Assembly: GCF_022430525.1 (NCBI RefSeq)
Contig: NZ_CP092520.1
Location: forward strand, 310,001-374,000
Direction of reading: 5' to 3'
DNA from: Cetobacterium somerae
Lineage (GTDB): Bacteria > Fusobacteriota > Fusobacteriia > Fusobacteriales > Fusobacteriaceae
DNA length: 64,000 nt
Each line of letters opens with the position of its first letter. Positions within the stretch are counted from its first letter, which is position 1. The notes beneath the pieces were generated by a model, which saw only the letters and a list, made by a program, of their open reading frames with translations, made no database searches and was not told the origin of the DNA. Position numbers and translations under genes: made by a program. This document shows, piece by piece, positions 47,454 to 57,669 of this stretch.

Positions 47454-50315
47454 ATGAAATTTTTAATTACTGATTATTTTTTTAAAAGTATTCCCATTGA
47501 AAAAAATAAAAAGGTTCTTGATAAACTTTATTTTTTTTATAATACAATTAAAAATTATAAAATTTTGTCTTATAATCTTCCTAAAGGTTTTTGGATTAAA
47601 AAAATTGCAGGAGCTAACTCTCTTTACGAGTTTAGAGTAGATAGTGGTGACCGTATTTTTTTTCTTCTTAATAGCTTTTCAAGAGATGATATTGAAGGGA
47701 ATCTTATTTTTCTTATTTATTCCTCTCATGATATGGCTATAAAAAAAGCTAAGCGAAAAGAGATTAATGAAAGTTCTTTAAAAGATTTTATAGTCTTTGA
47801 TAAAGAGGACAATATAGAATCTATTGATGAAAATTTCTTTAACTATAATAATTTAATTACTTATGAAATTATTGATGATTCTCATTTTGTAGAAAATTTT
47901 TATAATAAAAAATATAAATACTATTATTTAAATGATGAACAATATTCGTGTCTTGTAGATTTACCTCCTCATTTTATTGCCGGTAGTGCTGGTAGTGGTA
48001 AAAGTACAATAACATTAAGAAAACTTTTAAATTTAGAAGAAAATTATGAGTTTTATGATATATCAAAAATTCTGTATTTAACAGCTAATAGATATTTAAA
48101 AGATAACTCTTTTGAACAATATTTAGAATTTCGAAAAGAGGGTAAAAAAATTGCTGATTTTTTTACATTAAAAGAGTTTATATGTCAAAAATTACAAGTT
48201 TCATCAAAACAAATTATTGAATTTAATAAATTTAAAGAATTTTTTCTTCTTTCCTATCCTAATAGAAAAAAGTTTAATCTTTCTATTGAAGAGATTTATT
48301 CAGAAATAAATGGAATTATTAAAGGGCTTATGATTAAAGGAAATGCAGATAATTGGAATAGAGACTTAAATCAACGGACAATAGCGTTAGAGGATTATTT
48401 AAACTTAAGTTCTAAATATTCAACACTAGATAGAGAAAATCGAATATTTTTTTATGAAATATGTTTAAAGTATAACCAATGGTTAGATGATAATAATCTT
48501 TTTGATTTAAATGATCTTTCTTTAACTCTTTTAAAAAAAGATATTCAATTTGACTTTATTATAATAGATGAAATTCAAGACTTAACAGAGTTACAAATTT
48601 TTGCTTTAACTTCTCTTGTTAAAAATAAAGAAAACTTATTCTTAGCTGGAGATATACATCAAATGATAAATGCAACTTTTTTCAACTTTGAAAGAATGAA
48701 AAATCTTTTTTACTCTAAATACAATAAAAAAGTTAATATAAAAATTCTTTCTAAAAATTATCGAAGTTGTAAAAAAATTGTAGATTTAGCTAATTATTTT
48801 GCTGAACTTAGAAGTTCATACATTGGAAATTTAGGAAGTGATGATTACAAAGAGATTGCTATTCAAAAAGATGGTGAAGTTAACCTAACTACAGTAAATT
48901 TTTCTCTCCTTGAAAAAGCACAAAATGATGCTAATACTGCTATCGTTGTTTCTGATGCAAAAACAAAAACTGAACTTCTTGAACAATTAAATAATAAGCA
49001 TAGAGTTTTTTCTATTCAAGAAATTAAAGGATTAGAGTACAGTAATATCATTTGTTACAATCTATCATCGACTTATAAGTCACAATGGGAAAAAATTTTT
49101 TCTAAAGTCACTAAACATGATCAAAAGTACAGAAAATATTTTAATATTTTTTATGTTGGAATTACTAGAGCCCAGGAAAACCTTATCATCATGGAATCTA
49201 ATATAGAAAATAATAAAGTTCTACAAGAACTTCATAATTTTTTAACACCAAATGATAATATTAATATAACAAAGAGTACTAATGATGCTCTAAACGAAAA
49301 AGATGATTGGTTAAAAGAAGGAATTAAACTTTATAAACTTGAACAATTAAGTGAAGCTCAATATGCTTTTGAAAAAGCTGGGGAACCTACATGGATTTTA
49401 GAAAGAGATCTTGAAAATGATATATCAGACCTTAATTTTAAATATGCAATTACTAAACTTTCAAATAAATTATTAAAAAGTAAAGAAGTTTTTTATAGAA
49501 AATTAATCATCGATACTGCTATTGAAAATAATCTTTTTTTTACTGCTGCTGAATGCAATCGTTCTTTTGGAATAGCTTATAAAGATAAGGAAATTAAAGA
49601 AGGAATTAAAAAAGGTGTTTTAGAGAATAGATATACCCAAAAAGAGCTTCAAAAAATTATCCAACTTTATAAAGAGCGAAAAGATTCCAACTTCGTCGGA
49701 GATTTACTCTTAAAAATGAAGCGTTTCAATGAAGCATTAATTTTTTATCAAAATTTAAATAATATTCCAGGTATAAGGTTAGCCCGTTGTGGAATTTTAC
49801 AAGATTATTTTAAGAATCTTCCTAATTTTCAAGATAAGGTTGCGGAACTAGATGAACTTATTTTCAATAAAAATATAAATAGTTTTGACAAAAAAGATAA
49901 ATTAACCGCTTTACACAAAGCTCTTTTAGTTAAAACCGATCCTGTACTTTTTGAAATGATAATGTATCTAGGTGGTAATTTAAATACTTTCGTAAAAGGT
50001 AAAGATTTAGTACCTTTTTATTGTTTATATAATATGACTTTATCAAAAGAACTTCAGTCGATATTCTTAAATATTTTCATTAAGTTTAACTTTAATTTTA
50101 ACAATAAATTATTTTTTCCAACATATTTAAAAAGCATTCCTATTTTTAAACTTTTATTACATAAAGGAGTTTTTGATTTAAACTCTTATGAGAACACAAT
50201 TAATGAACTACTTAATAAGTTAACAGACCTTTCTAATAATAATCTAGAAAAAAGGAAATTAATTTTATATAAGAATATAATAAAAAACTACAAAAATAAA
50301 AAGGAGAATTTATGA
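47454..50315 (+). CDS. SF1 (UvrD-like) helicase with RelE-like N-terminus and repeat C-terminus
   Basis: A 953-residue protein. Residues about 1-102 resemble the RelE/ParE toxin fold ([44 protein letters not shown]). Residues about 157-620 are an SF1A helicase: Q-motif LNDEQYSCL, Walker [10 protein letters not shown] (177-185), Walker [49 protein letters not shown] and [15 protein letters not shown]. The last 300 residues look like TPR and ankyrin-like helical repeats (LTALHKALL...). The domain order suggests a nucleic-acid surveillance or defence protein, but this is inference. It has its own promoter and overlaps hydA by 4 nt. Confidence 0.8.
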   Translation: MKFLITDYFFKSIPIEKNKKVLDKLYFFYNTIKNYKILSYNLPKGFWIKKIAGANSLYEFRVDSGDRIFFLLNSFSRDDIEGNLIFLIYSSHDMAIKKAKRKEINESSLKDFIVFDKEDNIESIDENFFNYNNLITYEIIDDSHFVENFYNKKYKYYYLNDEQYSCLVDLPPHFIAGSAGSGKSTITLRKLLNLEENYEFYDISKILYLTANRYLKDNSFEQYLEFRKEGKKIADFFTLKEFICQKLQVSSKQIIEFNKFKEFFLLSYPNRKKFNLSIEEIYSEINGIIKGLMIKGNADNWNRDLNQRTIALEDYLNLSSKYSTLDRENRIFFYEICLKYNQWLDDNNLFDLNDLSLTLLKKDIQFDFIIIDEIQDLTELQIFALTSLVKNKENLFLAGDIHQMINATFFNFERMKNLFYSKYNKKVNIKILSKNYRSCKKIVDLANYFAELRSSYIGNLGSDDYKEIAIQKDGEVNLTTVNFSLLEKAQNDANTAIVVSDAKTKTELLEQLNNKHRVFSIQEIKGLEYSNIICYNLSSTYKSQWEKIFSKVTKHDQKYRKYFNIFYVGITRAQENLIIMESNIENNKVLQELHNFLTPNDNINITKSTNDALNEKDDWLKEGIKLYKLEQLSEAQYAFEKAGEPTWILERDLENDISDLNFKYAITKLSNKLLKSKEVFYRKLIIDTAIENNLFFTAAECNRSFGIAYKDKEIKEGIKKGVLENRYTQKELQKIIQLYKERKDSNFVGDLLLKMKRFNEALIFYQNLNNIPGIRLARCGILQDYFKNLPNFQDKVAELDELIFNKNINSFDKKDKLTALHKALLVKTDPVLFEMIMYLGGNLNTFVKGKDLVPFYCLYNMTLSKELQSIFLNIFIKFNFNFNNKLFFPTYLKSIPIFKLLLHKGVFDLNSYENTINELLNKLTDLSNNNLEKRKLILYKNIIKNYKNKKENL

Positions 50316-52243
50316 ACAAGAAGCAAAACTTACTTAGAACAACTTTAGGTTCTGTCTTTATGGAAAGCGATCTTATGGGGGGACTTGTAGGAGAAAACAG
50401 ACTAATTACAATTTCTGGAAAAGTTAATAATCCAGGAATCTATGAAATTCCTGAAAATGCTACTCTAAAAGATATTTTAGATATTGCAGGAGGAATGAAA
50501 AATGGAAAAGACTTTAAAGCAGCTCAATTTGGATTACCTTTTGGAGGATTTGCTACTAAAGAATCATTAAATGAAATTGTTGATTTTGATCACTTTTTTG
50601 ATTCAAAACATCCAAAAGCACTAATCGTTTTATCTAACGAAAGTTGTATTGTTCAATTTGCTAAATATTATATTGAGTTTATTTTAGGAAAACTTTCTAA
50701 AGGAGAGTATAGAGAGTATCTTATTGCAAAATTTGAAATAGAAAGATCTTGGAGAGTTTTAGATAGAATCTCTAAAGGTAAAGGAAATATGAGAGACCTT
50801 TATCTTTTAAGACAACTTTCTAAAAATATAAAAGAAACTACTCAACAAAAACACAATTTAATAGAAGAAGCTATTGATGCTTTTTATCATGAATTTGAAG
50901 AGCATATTGAAGAACATAGATGCTATACTGGAGAGTGTCCACAATTAGTTAAATTTAGAATTACAAGCAAATGTATAGGGTGTACCGCTTGTGCTAGAGT
51001 TTGTCCAGTTCATTGTATTGAAGGAAAAATAAAAGAGAGACATCGTATTGATATTGAAAGATGTACTCACTGTGGTCAATGTGTTGCTGCTTGCCCAGTA
51101 AACGCAATTAATGAAGGAGATAACAGTTTAAAATTCCTTAGAGATTTATCTACACCAGGTAAAGTTGTTATCACTCAAATGGCACCTGCAGTTAGAGTTG
51201 CTTTAGGTGAAGCTTTTGGATTTGAACCTGGAGTTAATATTGAGAAAAAAATAAATGGTGCTCTTAGAATGCTTGGAGTAGATTTTGTTTTCGATACTAC
51301 TTGGGCAGCTGACCTTACTATAATGGAAGAAGCTACAGAGTTCCAACAAAGATTAGAAGCATTCTTTAAAGGTGATGACAATGTTAGATTACCAATCCTT
51401 ACTTCATGCTGTCCAGCTTGGGTTAAATTTATTGAACAAAGCTATCCTGATATGCTTGATGTACCTTCAACAGTTAAATCTCCTATGCAAATTTTCTCTA
51501 CAATAGCTAAAGATATTTGGGCTAAAGAAAAAGGATATAAAAGAGATGAAATAACAACTGTTGCTATTATGCCATGTTTAGCTAAGAAATATGAAGCTTC
51601 TAGAGATGAATTTTCTAGAGGAGATAACTATGATACTGATTATGTTATCACTACAAGAGAATTGATAAAAATATTAAAAGAAACTGAAATTGATTTAAAT
51701 GCAGTTGAAGAAGAAGAGTTTGACAATCCATTAGGAGAGTACTCTGGGGCTGGTATTATTTTTGGTAGAACAGGAGGAGTTATCGAAGCTGCAACTAGAT
51801 CTACTATTGAAATGATTACTGGTGAAAGAATTGATAATATTGAATTTGAAGCTTTAAGAGGTTGGGATGGATTTAGAAGTTGTGATTTAACAATTGGTCA
51901 TATTGAACTAAGAATCGGTATTGCTCATGGTCTTGAAGAAGCTAAAAAAATGCTAGACAAAATTAGAAGTGGTGAAGAATTCTATCATGCTATTGAAATC
52001 ATGGCATGTAAAGGAGGTTGCATCGGTGGTGGTGGACAACCTAAAGCTATAAAAAAACAAGAAACTCTTGAAAAGAGAGCACAAGGTTTAAATAATATTG
52101 ACGTAGCTTCTGAATATAGAAGATCTCATGAAAATCCACAGGTGCTTGCTATTTATGAGAAGTACTTAGATTATCCTTTAAGTAGAAAGGCTCATGAGCT
52201 TTTACACACTAAATATTTCCCAAAAATAAAAACACATAGATAA
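50312..52243 (+). CDS. hydA: [FeFe] hydrogenase with N-terminal NuoF-derived module
   Basis: A 643-residue [FeFe] hydrogenase. Residues about 29-110 form an SLBB fold and 110-210 match the NuoF C-terminal helical domain, but all four cysteines of the usual ESCGKCxPCR...C cluster site are absent. Two 4Fe-4S motifs follow, [12 protein letters not shown] (221-232) and [12 protein letters not shown] (251-262), then the H-cluster domain: TSCCPAW (364-370), [22 protein letters not shown] and [14 protein letters not shown]. No NADH/FMN-binding part is present. It makes or oxidises H2 in fermentation, probably with ferredoxin or a partner subunit. ATGA overlap with the helicase gene; HydEGF maturases are at 60694-64000. 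Confidence 0.93.
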   Translation: MNKKQNLLRTTLGSVFMESDLMGGLVGENRLITISGKVNNPGIYEIPENATLKDILDIAGGMKNGKDFKAAQFGLPFGGFATKESLNEIVDFDHFFDSKHPKALIVLSNESCIVQFAKYYIEFILGKLSKGEYREYLIAKFEIERSWRVLDRISKGKGNMRDLYLLRQLSKNIKETTQQKHNLIEEAIDAFYHEFEEHIEEHRCYTGECPQLVKFRITSKCIGCTACARVCPVHCIEGKIKERHRIDIERCTHCGQCVAACPVNAINEGDNSLKFLRDLSTPGKVVITQMAPAVRVALGEAFGFEPGVNIEKKINGALRMLGVDFVFDTTWAADLTIMEEATEFQQRLEAFFKGDDNVRLPILTSCCPAWVKFIEQSYPDMLDVPSTVKSPMQIFSTIAKDIWAKEKGYKRDEITTVAIMPCLAKKYEASRDEFSRGDNYDTDYVITTRELIKILKETEIDLNAVEEEEFDNPLGEYSGAGIIFGRTGGVIEAATRSTIEMITGERIDNIEFEALRGWDGFRSCDLTIGHIELRIGIAHGLEEAKKMLDKIRSGEEFYHAIEIMACKGGCIGGGGQPKAIKKQETLEKRAQGLNNIDVASEYRRSHENPQVLAIYEKYLDYPLSRKAHELLHTKYFPKIKTHR

Positions 52244-52253
52244 TGTGATTACA

Positions 52254-52288
52254 GAATATAGAAGTCCATTGTGACTTCTATATTTTTA
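52254..52288 (+). terminator. Terminator after hydA
   Basis: Eleven-base-pair stem ATATAGAAGTC / GACTTCTATAT with a 6-nt loop, followed by TTTTATAT. Confidence 0.83.
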
Positions 52289-52319
52289 TATCTTTTAACC
52301 TATTTAACAGGAGGTTTAT

Positions 52320-53783
52320 ATGAAATATAATAAAATTTTTATCAATAAATATAATCTATCACTCTTTGCTCTACCATTTATTTTAGGAACATATACCTAT
52401 TCAGAAGATAATTCTACATCTAAAGTTGATGTAGACATTATGATGAAAAAATCTATTGTTGAAAATATTATTAATAATCAATTACCTTATACAATTGAAG
52501 ATTCAGGTTCTGGAAATCAAATTTTTAATGGTGGCAAAAATAATCTATTAGGATTTGGACTTGATATTCTTGGAAGTGTAGATAAAAAATTCTCACAATT
52601 TTCAGAATCTTTTGTTTGGGCTTATAAAATAAATCGTTCTCCTATTAGTTTTTCAGCACAAGAACAACAAATTCAAGCTGTCACTAATATTAATGGAAAC
52701 TTTAAAGCAAGTTGGAGTAGAGAAAGTCAAAGTACTGAAATTGCACTAAATGGTACTGCTGGAATATCAAGTATCGTTAGTATATCTCCCAATTGGCAAA
52801 TAAGTGCTAATAGCACACCATTTTTAAATATCTCTAACAATAATTTACCATTAACTTTAAATATTTATGGTCTTAATTTAAAAACCGATATAAATATTGG
52901 AGATAGTTTGGAAAAAAGTATTGTTTCAAAATTAAGAACTGCTACAAAGGAACTTGATAATAAAATTCAAGCCTTTGACTTAAGATCTCTTGTTGAAAAA
53001 TATTGGTTAGAATTTAAAGAACCTATTTTAGTTAATCCTGAATATAAACTTTGGCTAACAGTAAATCCACAATCAGCAAGATATTCTAACTTAGTTACTA
53101 CTGATAATAATTTAGGAATTAAAGTTGGTAGTGATGTTAATCTTCATCTATATTTTGGCGAGAAACCTGCTGCTTTAAATCTTACAACCCTTCCTAATAT
53201 GAATTATGGATTTGTAAACGATTCATTTAATATTATATTACCTGTTTCAGCATCATATAAAAGCTTAAATGAAGTTATAAATACAAATTTAACTAATAAA
53301 GATATTCAATTGACATCAGGTATATCTTCAAATATAAAAAATATAAATATATCTTCAGAAAACTCAACTTTGTATGCTACATCTGACTTTAATCTATCTA
53401 TCTTTAGTTTTTTACATCCAATTGGAACTATAAAGGCTAGTGTAAAACCTAATTTTAATAATGAAACTGGAACTTTAAGTGGTGACGATTTTGATTATAC
53501 ATTAGAAACTGATAGCATTATACTAAAAATAGGAAATTATTTCTTTAAAAATAAAATAATAAATTTAATTAAAAATAATTATCTATCTTTTAATCCAGCA
53601 AATGAAATGAAATTAGCTCAAAATTACTTACAAACAAAAGTTGAAAATATTGAACTAGAAAAAAATATCAATTTAAAATCTACTATAAACACTTTTAAAA
53701 TCGTAGGTCTTAATATAAATAATGATTCTATTTCAGCTATTTTCAATACTAGTGGTAAAGCAACTATTGAAATATCTGAATAA
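52320..53783 (+). CDS. DUF4403-family exported protein
   Basis: A 487-residue protein with an N-terminal signal or membrane segment (residues about 12-28). WLTVNPQSARYSNL, two tandem beta-rich halves and an all-beta profile fit DUF4403, a family thought to resemble lipid-binding BPI/TULIP-type folds. Function is unknown; an envelope location is likely. AGGAGG ribosome site. It is alone, converging with the oxidoreductase gene. Confidence 0.75.
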   Translation: MKYNKIFINKYNLSLFALPFILGTYTYSEDNSTSKVDVDIMMKKSIVENIINNQLPYTIEDSGSGNQIFNGGKNNLLGFGLDILGSVDKKFSQFSESFVWAYKINRSPISFSAQEQQIQAVTNINGNFKASWSRESQSTEIALNGTAGISSIVSISPNWQISANSTPFLNISNNNLPLTLNIYGLNLKTDINIGDSLEKSIVSKLRTATKELDNKIQAFDLRSLVEKYWLEFKEPILVNPEYKLWLTVNPQSARYSNLVTTDNNLGIKVGSDVNLHLYFGEKPAALNLTTLPNMNYGFVNDSFNIILPVSASYKSLNEVINTNLTNKDIQLTSGISSNIKNINISSENSTLYATSDFNLSIFSFLHPIGTIKASVKPNFNNETGTLSGDDFDYTLETDSIILKIGNYFFKNKIINLIKNNYLSFNPANEMKLAQNYLQTKVENIELEKNINLKSTINTFKIVGLNINNDSISAIFNTSGKATIEISE

Positions 53784-53796
53784 TTTTATACTTATT

Positions 53797-53831
53797 ATAA
53801 AAATAGAGGAGAATATCTCCTCTATTTTTGT
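53797..53831. terminator. Bidirectional terminator between DUF4403 and oxidoreductase genes
   Basis: Perfect 14-bp stem AAAAATAGAGGAGA / TCTCCTCTATTTTT with a 3-nt loop ATA. Confidence 0.88.
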
Positions 53832-54769
53832 GTTAATATTCTTATTACCTCTTTTGATATTTCTTTAGTATTTATATCTGATTCAACTTTATCTTTTTTT
53901 ATCAAATTTATAAACTCTTCTAATTCATAAATCATACTATTTTCTTCTTGAGGAACGCTAATATTTTCAATCTCACCATTTCTATAACAAATTTTTACCT
54001 CTTTTATATTAGAAATACTATCTATTATAATCGAACCTTTTTCTCCTTGAATTTCACTTCCTATATAACTGTTTGTTATTTTTGAATAAACTATTACTCC
54101 TGTCATATTTTTATACTCTAAAAGTGCACTTCCAATCCCAGGAACTCCACTTTCTAAAGTATAATTTATTATTTTACTATTTAATGGAATTCCAAAAAGT
54201 CTCAATATAAAATACAATGGATAAACACCAATATCTAAATGCGCCCCCCCTCCATATTTGGGATCAAAAATATTTGTTAATTCTCCATCTTTTAAATTAT
54301 CATACCTCGATGAATATTGACAAAAATTTCCTATAAAACCTCTTACATCACCTATTTTATAGATATTTTTTTCTATTGACTTAAAATTAGGTAAGAATGT
54401 ATTTTTCATAGCTTCCATTAAACTCACTTTATTTTCATAAGCTACTCTATACATCTCTTCAATTTCTTTTTCATTAATTCCCATAGGTTTTTCACACAAT
54501 ACATGTTTTTTACTTTTTAATAACTCTAAAGTCTGGTTATGATGCAACGAGTTAGGACTCGCTATATAAACCATATCTAAATCTTCTCTTTTACATAGTT
54601 CTTCAAACTCTATAATTATATCCTCTACTCCATATTTTTTACCAAACATTAATCCTTTTTCAAAATTTCTTGAATAAATTGCTTTAAGCTCACATCCCAT
54701 AACTTTTTGAATAGCATTTGCAAATTCATCTGAAATTTTACTAGTACCTATTATCGCTATCTTTATCAT
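53822..54769 (-). CDS. Gfo/Idh/MocA-family oxidoreductase
   Basis: A 315-residue NAD(P)-dependent oxidoreductase. The Rossmann opening IKIAIIGTSKISDEFANAI, then YIASPNSLHHNQTLE, the catalytic-type Lys in HVLCEKPMGIN, and the GGGAHLDIGVYPLYF motif are typical of dehydrogenases acting on sugars, inositol or related polyols. The substrate is not clear from context. Single gene between terminators. Confidence 0.92.
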   Translation of the reverse strand: MIKIAIIGTSKISDEFANAIQKVMGCELKAIYSRNFEKGLMFGKKYGVEDIIIEFEELCKREDLDMVYIASPNSLHHNQTLELLKSKKHVLCEKPMGINEKEIEEMYRVAYENKVSLMEAMKNTFLPNFKSIEKNIYKIGDVRGFIGNFCQYSSRYDNLKDGELTNIFDPKYGGGAHLDIGVYPLYFILRLFGIPLNSKIINYTLESGVPGIGSALLEYKNMTGVIVYSKITNSYIGSEIQGEKGSIIIDSISNIKEVKICYRNGEIENISVPQEENSMIYELEEFINLIKKDKVESDINTKEISKEVIRILTQK

Positions 54770-54797
54770 TAGTATCTCCTTTATAAAACTTAATTTT

Positions 54798-54832
54798 CAA
54801 AAAAAAGATGACATAATTTTTATGTCATCTCT
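54798..54832 (-). terminator. Terminator of the hut operon
   Basis: Eleven-base-pair stem AGATGACATAA / TTATGTCATCT with loop TTT; on the minus strand it is followed by eight T. Confidence 0.87.
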
Positions 54833-54844
54833 TGCTGTTTAAAG

Positions 54845-55483
54845 TTATAGGCTATTGTTAACTACATTCAAAATTTCATCTTTTAACTCTTTTGATGCAA
54901 CTAATATTTCATCTAACTGATTAATAGTTTCCATTTTAAATCGTTCATCATCTAAACCTGCTAAATTAACTTTGACATTTAAAATACCACCTTCTATTCC
55001 AGAGTAAAGTAGTATTGCTGACACACCTAAATCTGTAATTGCATTTTTATTACCATATTTTAATATAATTTTTAATGCTTTCAAAGTTTTTTTTGAAATT
55101 TTACAAATTTCTAAAGGTGTTTCAATTGCTAATTTTAGATTTTTTTCAATAGTTATTTTTCTAATTTCTTTTTCAGCATCATTTTCTTTAGGAAGTTTAT
55201 AAGCTGCCATAACTAAATTATATGCCTCTGTATCTTTATCTACTAATTCTTCAAGAACTTTTCTATAATCATCAATCTCTTCAAAAGCATTTTTAAAAAT
55301 AATCTGTTCTTCTTCAGGTAACTCTTTATATTTCTTTTTATCAAACGTTAAGTGAGCAACCATTCTTCCTAAAGTACACCCTAATGCCGATACCAAAGCT
55401 GATACTGAACCTCCCCCTGGGGCTGGACTTTTAGAATCAACTATGTTTAAAAAATCTTTAACTGATAATTCTACTAGCTTCAT
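54845..55483 (-). CDS. Formiminotetrahydrofolate cyclodeaminase (FchA type)
   Basis: A 212-residue cyclodeaminase domain: SPAPGGGSVSALVSALGCTLG near the N-terminus is the folate-binding signature. It converts 5-formiminotetrahydrofolate to 5,10-methenyltetrahydrofolate and ammonia, the second half of what mammalian FTCD does in one chain. Here it is a separate gene, last in the hut operon, ending just before hutI's downstream partner region; the start abuts the hutI stop. Confidence 0.92.
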   Translation of the reverse strand: MKLVELSVKDFLNIVDSKSPAPGGGSVSALVSALGCTLGRMVAHLTFDKKKYKELPEEEQIIFKNAFEEIDDYRKVLEELVDKDTEAYNLVMAAYKLPKENDAEKEIRKITIEKNLKLAIETPLEICKISKKTLKALKIILKYGNKNAITDLGVSAILLYSGIEGGILNVKVNLAGLDDERFKMETINQLDEILVASKELKDEILNVVNNSL

Positions 55484-56740
55484 TTATCCTCCTACCTTTT
55501 TATAAACTAAACATCCATTTTTGAAAACTTTTTTTGTATGACTTACACCAAAATGATATAAAATATACTCTATATTTTTAGCATCAAATACTACAAAATC
55601 CGCTTTTTTTCCTTCTTCAATTGAACCTATTCTTTTTTCTCGACCAATAGACTTTGCTGCATTTATAGTTACTGCTTTAAAAATCTCTTTAGGCTTCATC
55701 TTCAATTTTAAAGCTGCAATTTGCATTATTAATTGTAAATTTTCCGTTGGACATGATCCAGGATTATAGTCTGTTGATAGTGCTACTTGAACTCCTGATT
55801 CTATCATTTTCCTTGCAGGTGCATATGCTTTTCCCAAGCTAAAAGATGTTCCAGGTAAAAGATTTGCAATTGTTTTACTATTTTTAAGAGCTTCTATACC
55901 TTCATCACTTATTGCCATTAAATGGTCTGCCGAGTTCATTTCAAACTCTACTGCTAACTCTGCTCCTTTAGTGTTTACTATCTCATCTGCATGAATTCTT
56001 AATTTAAATCCATATTTTTTAGCCTCTGAATACAATCTTCTGCTTTCCTCATTTGAAAAAACACCCTCTTCACAGAAGACATCAAAAAACTCAGCTAAAT
56101 TACGCTCTTTTATAATTGGAAGTAAATCTACAATCTTCTCAAGGTACTCTTCTCTTTTATTTTTATATTCTTCTGGTAAAGCATGAGCTCCCATAAATGT
56201 TGAAACTACTTCAATTTCTTGTTCATGGTTTAATCTTTCATTAACTTTAAGTTGCTTTAATTCTGTTTCACTATCTAATCCATATCCACTTTTAGATTCT
56301 ACCGTTGTTACTCCAAATGATAACATTTTTCTTAAGGATTTTTTTGCTTTATCAAGGAGCTCTTCTTCACTTAACTCTCTAGTTGCTCTTACACTACTTA
56401 ATATTCCTCCACCATTTTCTAAAATTTCTAAATATGGCACACCTTGAATTTTATCTAAAAATTCATTTTCTCTAGAACCTCCATGCACTAGGTGAGTATG
56501 AGAATCTATTAATCCAGGAGTTACTACACATCCTTCTGCATCTACTAATTTTGTTGTAAATTTTATCAACTTTGACGGCACTTCTCCCTGTCCAACTTCC
56601 ATTATTTCATTTCCTGAAATTACTATATATCCATTTTCTAAAATTTCAATATTTTCCATTGGACTTTCTCCATCTTTTAACGGTATCTCTTTACCTGTTA
56701 CTAATTGTCCTATGTTGTAAATTATTAAATCTGCGTTCAT
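55484..56740 (-). CDS. hutI: Imidazolonepropionase
   Basis: A 418-residue amidohydrolase. Metal and substrate motifs: DSHTHLVHGGSRENEF, ESKSGYGLDSETELK, MGAHALPEEYK, LRIHADEI and STDYNPGSCPTENL. It hydrolyses 4-imidazolone-5-propionate to N-formimino-L-glutamate. It directly follows the formimidoyltransferase gene and abuts the cyclodeaminase gene. Confidence 0.96.
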   Translation of the reverse strand: MNADLIIYNIGQLVTGKEIPLKDGESPMENIEILENGYIVISGNEIMEVGQGEVPSKLIKFTTKLVDAEGCVVTPGLIDSHTHLVHGGSRENEFLDKIQGVPYLEILENGGGILSSVRATRELSEEELLDKAKKSLRKMLSFGVTTVESKSGYGLDSETELKQLKVNERLNHEQEIEVVSTFMGAHALPEEYKNKREEYLEKIVDLLPIIKERNLAEFFDVFCEEGVFSNEESRRLYSEAKKYGFKLRIHADEIVNTKGAELAVEFEMNSADHLMAISDEGIEALKNSKTIANLLPGTSFSLGKAYAPARKMIESGVQVALSTDYNPGSCPTENLQLIMQIAALKLKMKPKEIFKAVTINAAKSIGREKRIGSIEEGKKADFVVFDAKNIEYILYHFGVSHTKKVFKNGCLVYKKVGG

Positions 56741-56760
56741 AAACTCACCTCATAAAAATT

Positions 56761-57657
56761 CTACTTTAATAACTCATTCTCTATTATTTTATCTATTTTA
56801 AACCCATCTAATCCTAAATAATATTCTATTGAATCAGATAAAGCCTCCATTGGAACAGCTCCTATTATTTCACTTCCAAGAACATTAACTCCGTATCTTT
56901 TTGCTTCCATTTTTACAGTTTCAAATACTCTATAAATAGGATTTTTCTTATAGTCCTTTATATTCATCGTTACTTGAACAATTCCTTTTTCTTTCATCTC
57001 AGCTGGTCCAGCCTGAATAAATCTAAATCCACCACTTGAAAATCTTATAGCCTTAGATATCTCTTTCGCTATATTTATATCTGTTGTATCTAAATTTATA
57101 TTAAAAGCTATTAAAGGCATCCTTCCTCCTACTGCAGTTACTCCTGCTGTTGGATGAGGAGTTCTCTCTCCAAAATCTGGTTTCCATTCTTCTAACTTTA
57201 ATTTTTCTTTCATTCCTTCGAATTCACCTTTTCTAATAGATGGTAACGAAACTCTATTAGGTGCTGTAGCTGATTCCTCATATAAAAATACTGGTACTTT
57301 AAACTTTTCCCATATTTTTTCGCCTACAATTTTTGAAAGTTCTACACATTCCGCCATTGTCATATCTTTTATTGGAATAAATGGAATAACATCTGTTGCT
57401 CCCATTCTTAAATGCTCTCCTTTTTGAACATTCATATCGATTAATTCTGTAGCTATTCCAACTGATTCAACTACTGCTGCCACAATATCTTCTGGTTCTC
57501 CTATTACAGTAATTACAGTTCTATTATAATCAGCATCTGGTTCACATCCCATAAACTTTATATTTTTATTATTCTTAAAAGGTGCTGCTATTTTTGCTAT
57601 TTTTTCTAAATCTTTTCCTTCACTATAATTTGGAACACATTGAACTAACTTCTTCAT
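56761..57657 (-). CDS. Glutamate formimidoyltransferase
   Basis: A 298-residue formiminotransferase domain protein, equivalent to the N-terminal half of FTCD. VQCVPNYSEGKD at the start, TVIGEPEDI, HLRMGATDVIPFIPI and the C-terminal GSEIIGAVPMEAL are family blocks. It moves the formimino group from N-formimino-L-glutamate to tetrahydrofolate, releasing glutamate. I chose ATG 57657 with GGGGG 5 nt upstream over a TTG at 57669. Confidence 0.93.
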   Translation of the reverse strand: MKKLVQCVPNYSEGKDLEKIAKIAAPFKNNKNIKFMGCEPDADYNRTVITVIGEPEDIVAAVVESVGIATELIDMNVQKGEHLRMGATDVIPFIPIKDMTMAECVELSKIVGEKIWEKFKVPVFLYEESATAPNRVSLPSIRKGEFEGMKEKLKLEEWKPDFGERTPHPTAGVTAVGGRMPLIAFNINLDTTDINIAKEISKAIRFSSGGFRFIQAGPAEMKEKGIVQVTMNIKDYKKNPIYRVFETVKMEAKRYGVNVLGSEIIGAVPMEALSDSIEYYLGLDGFKIDKIIENELLK

Positions 57658-57669
57658 TTTTACCCCCAA

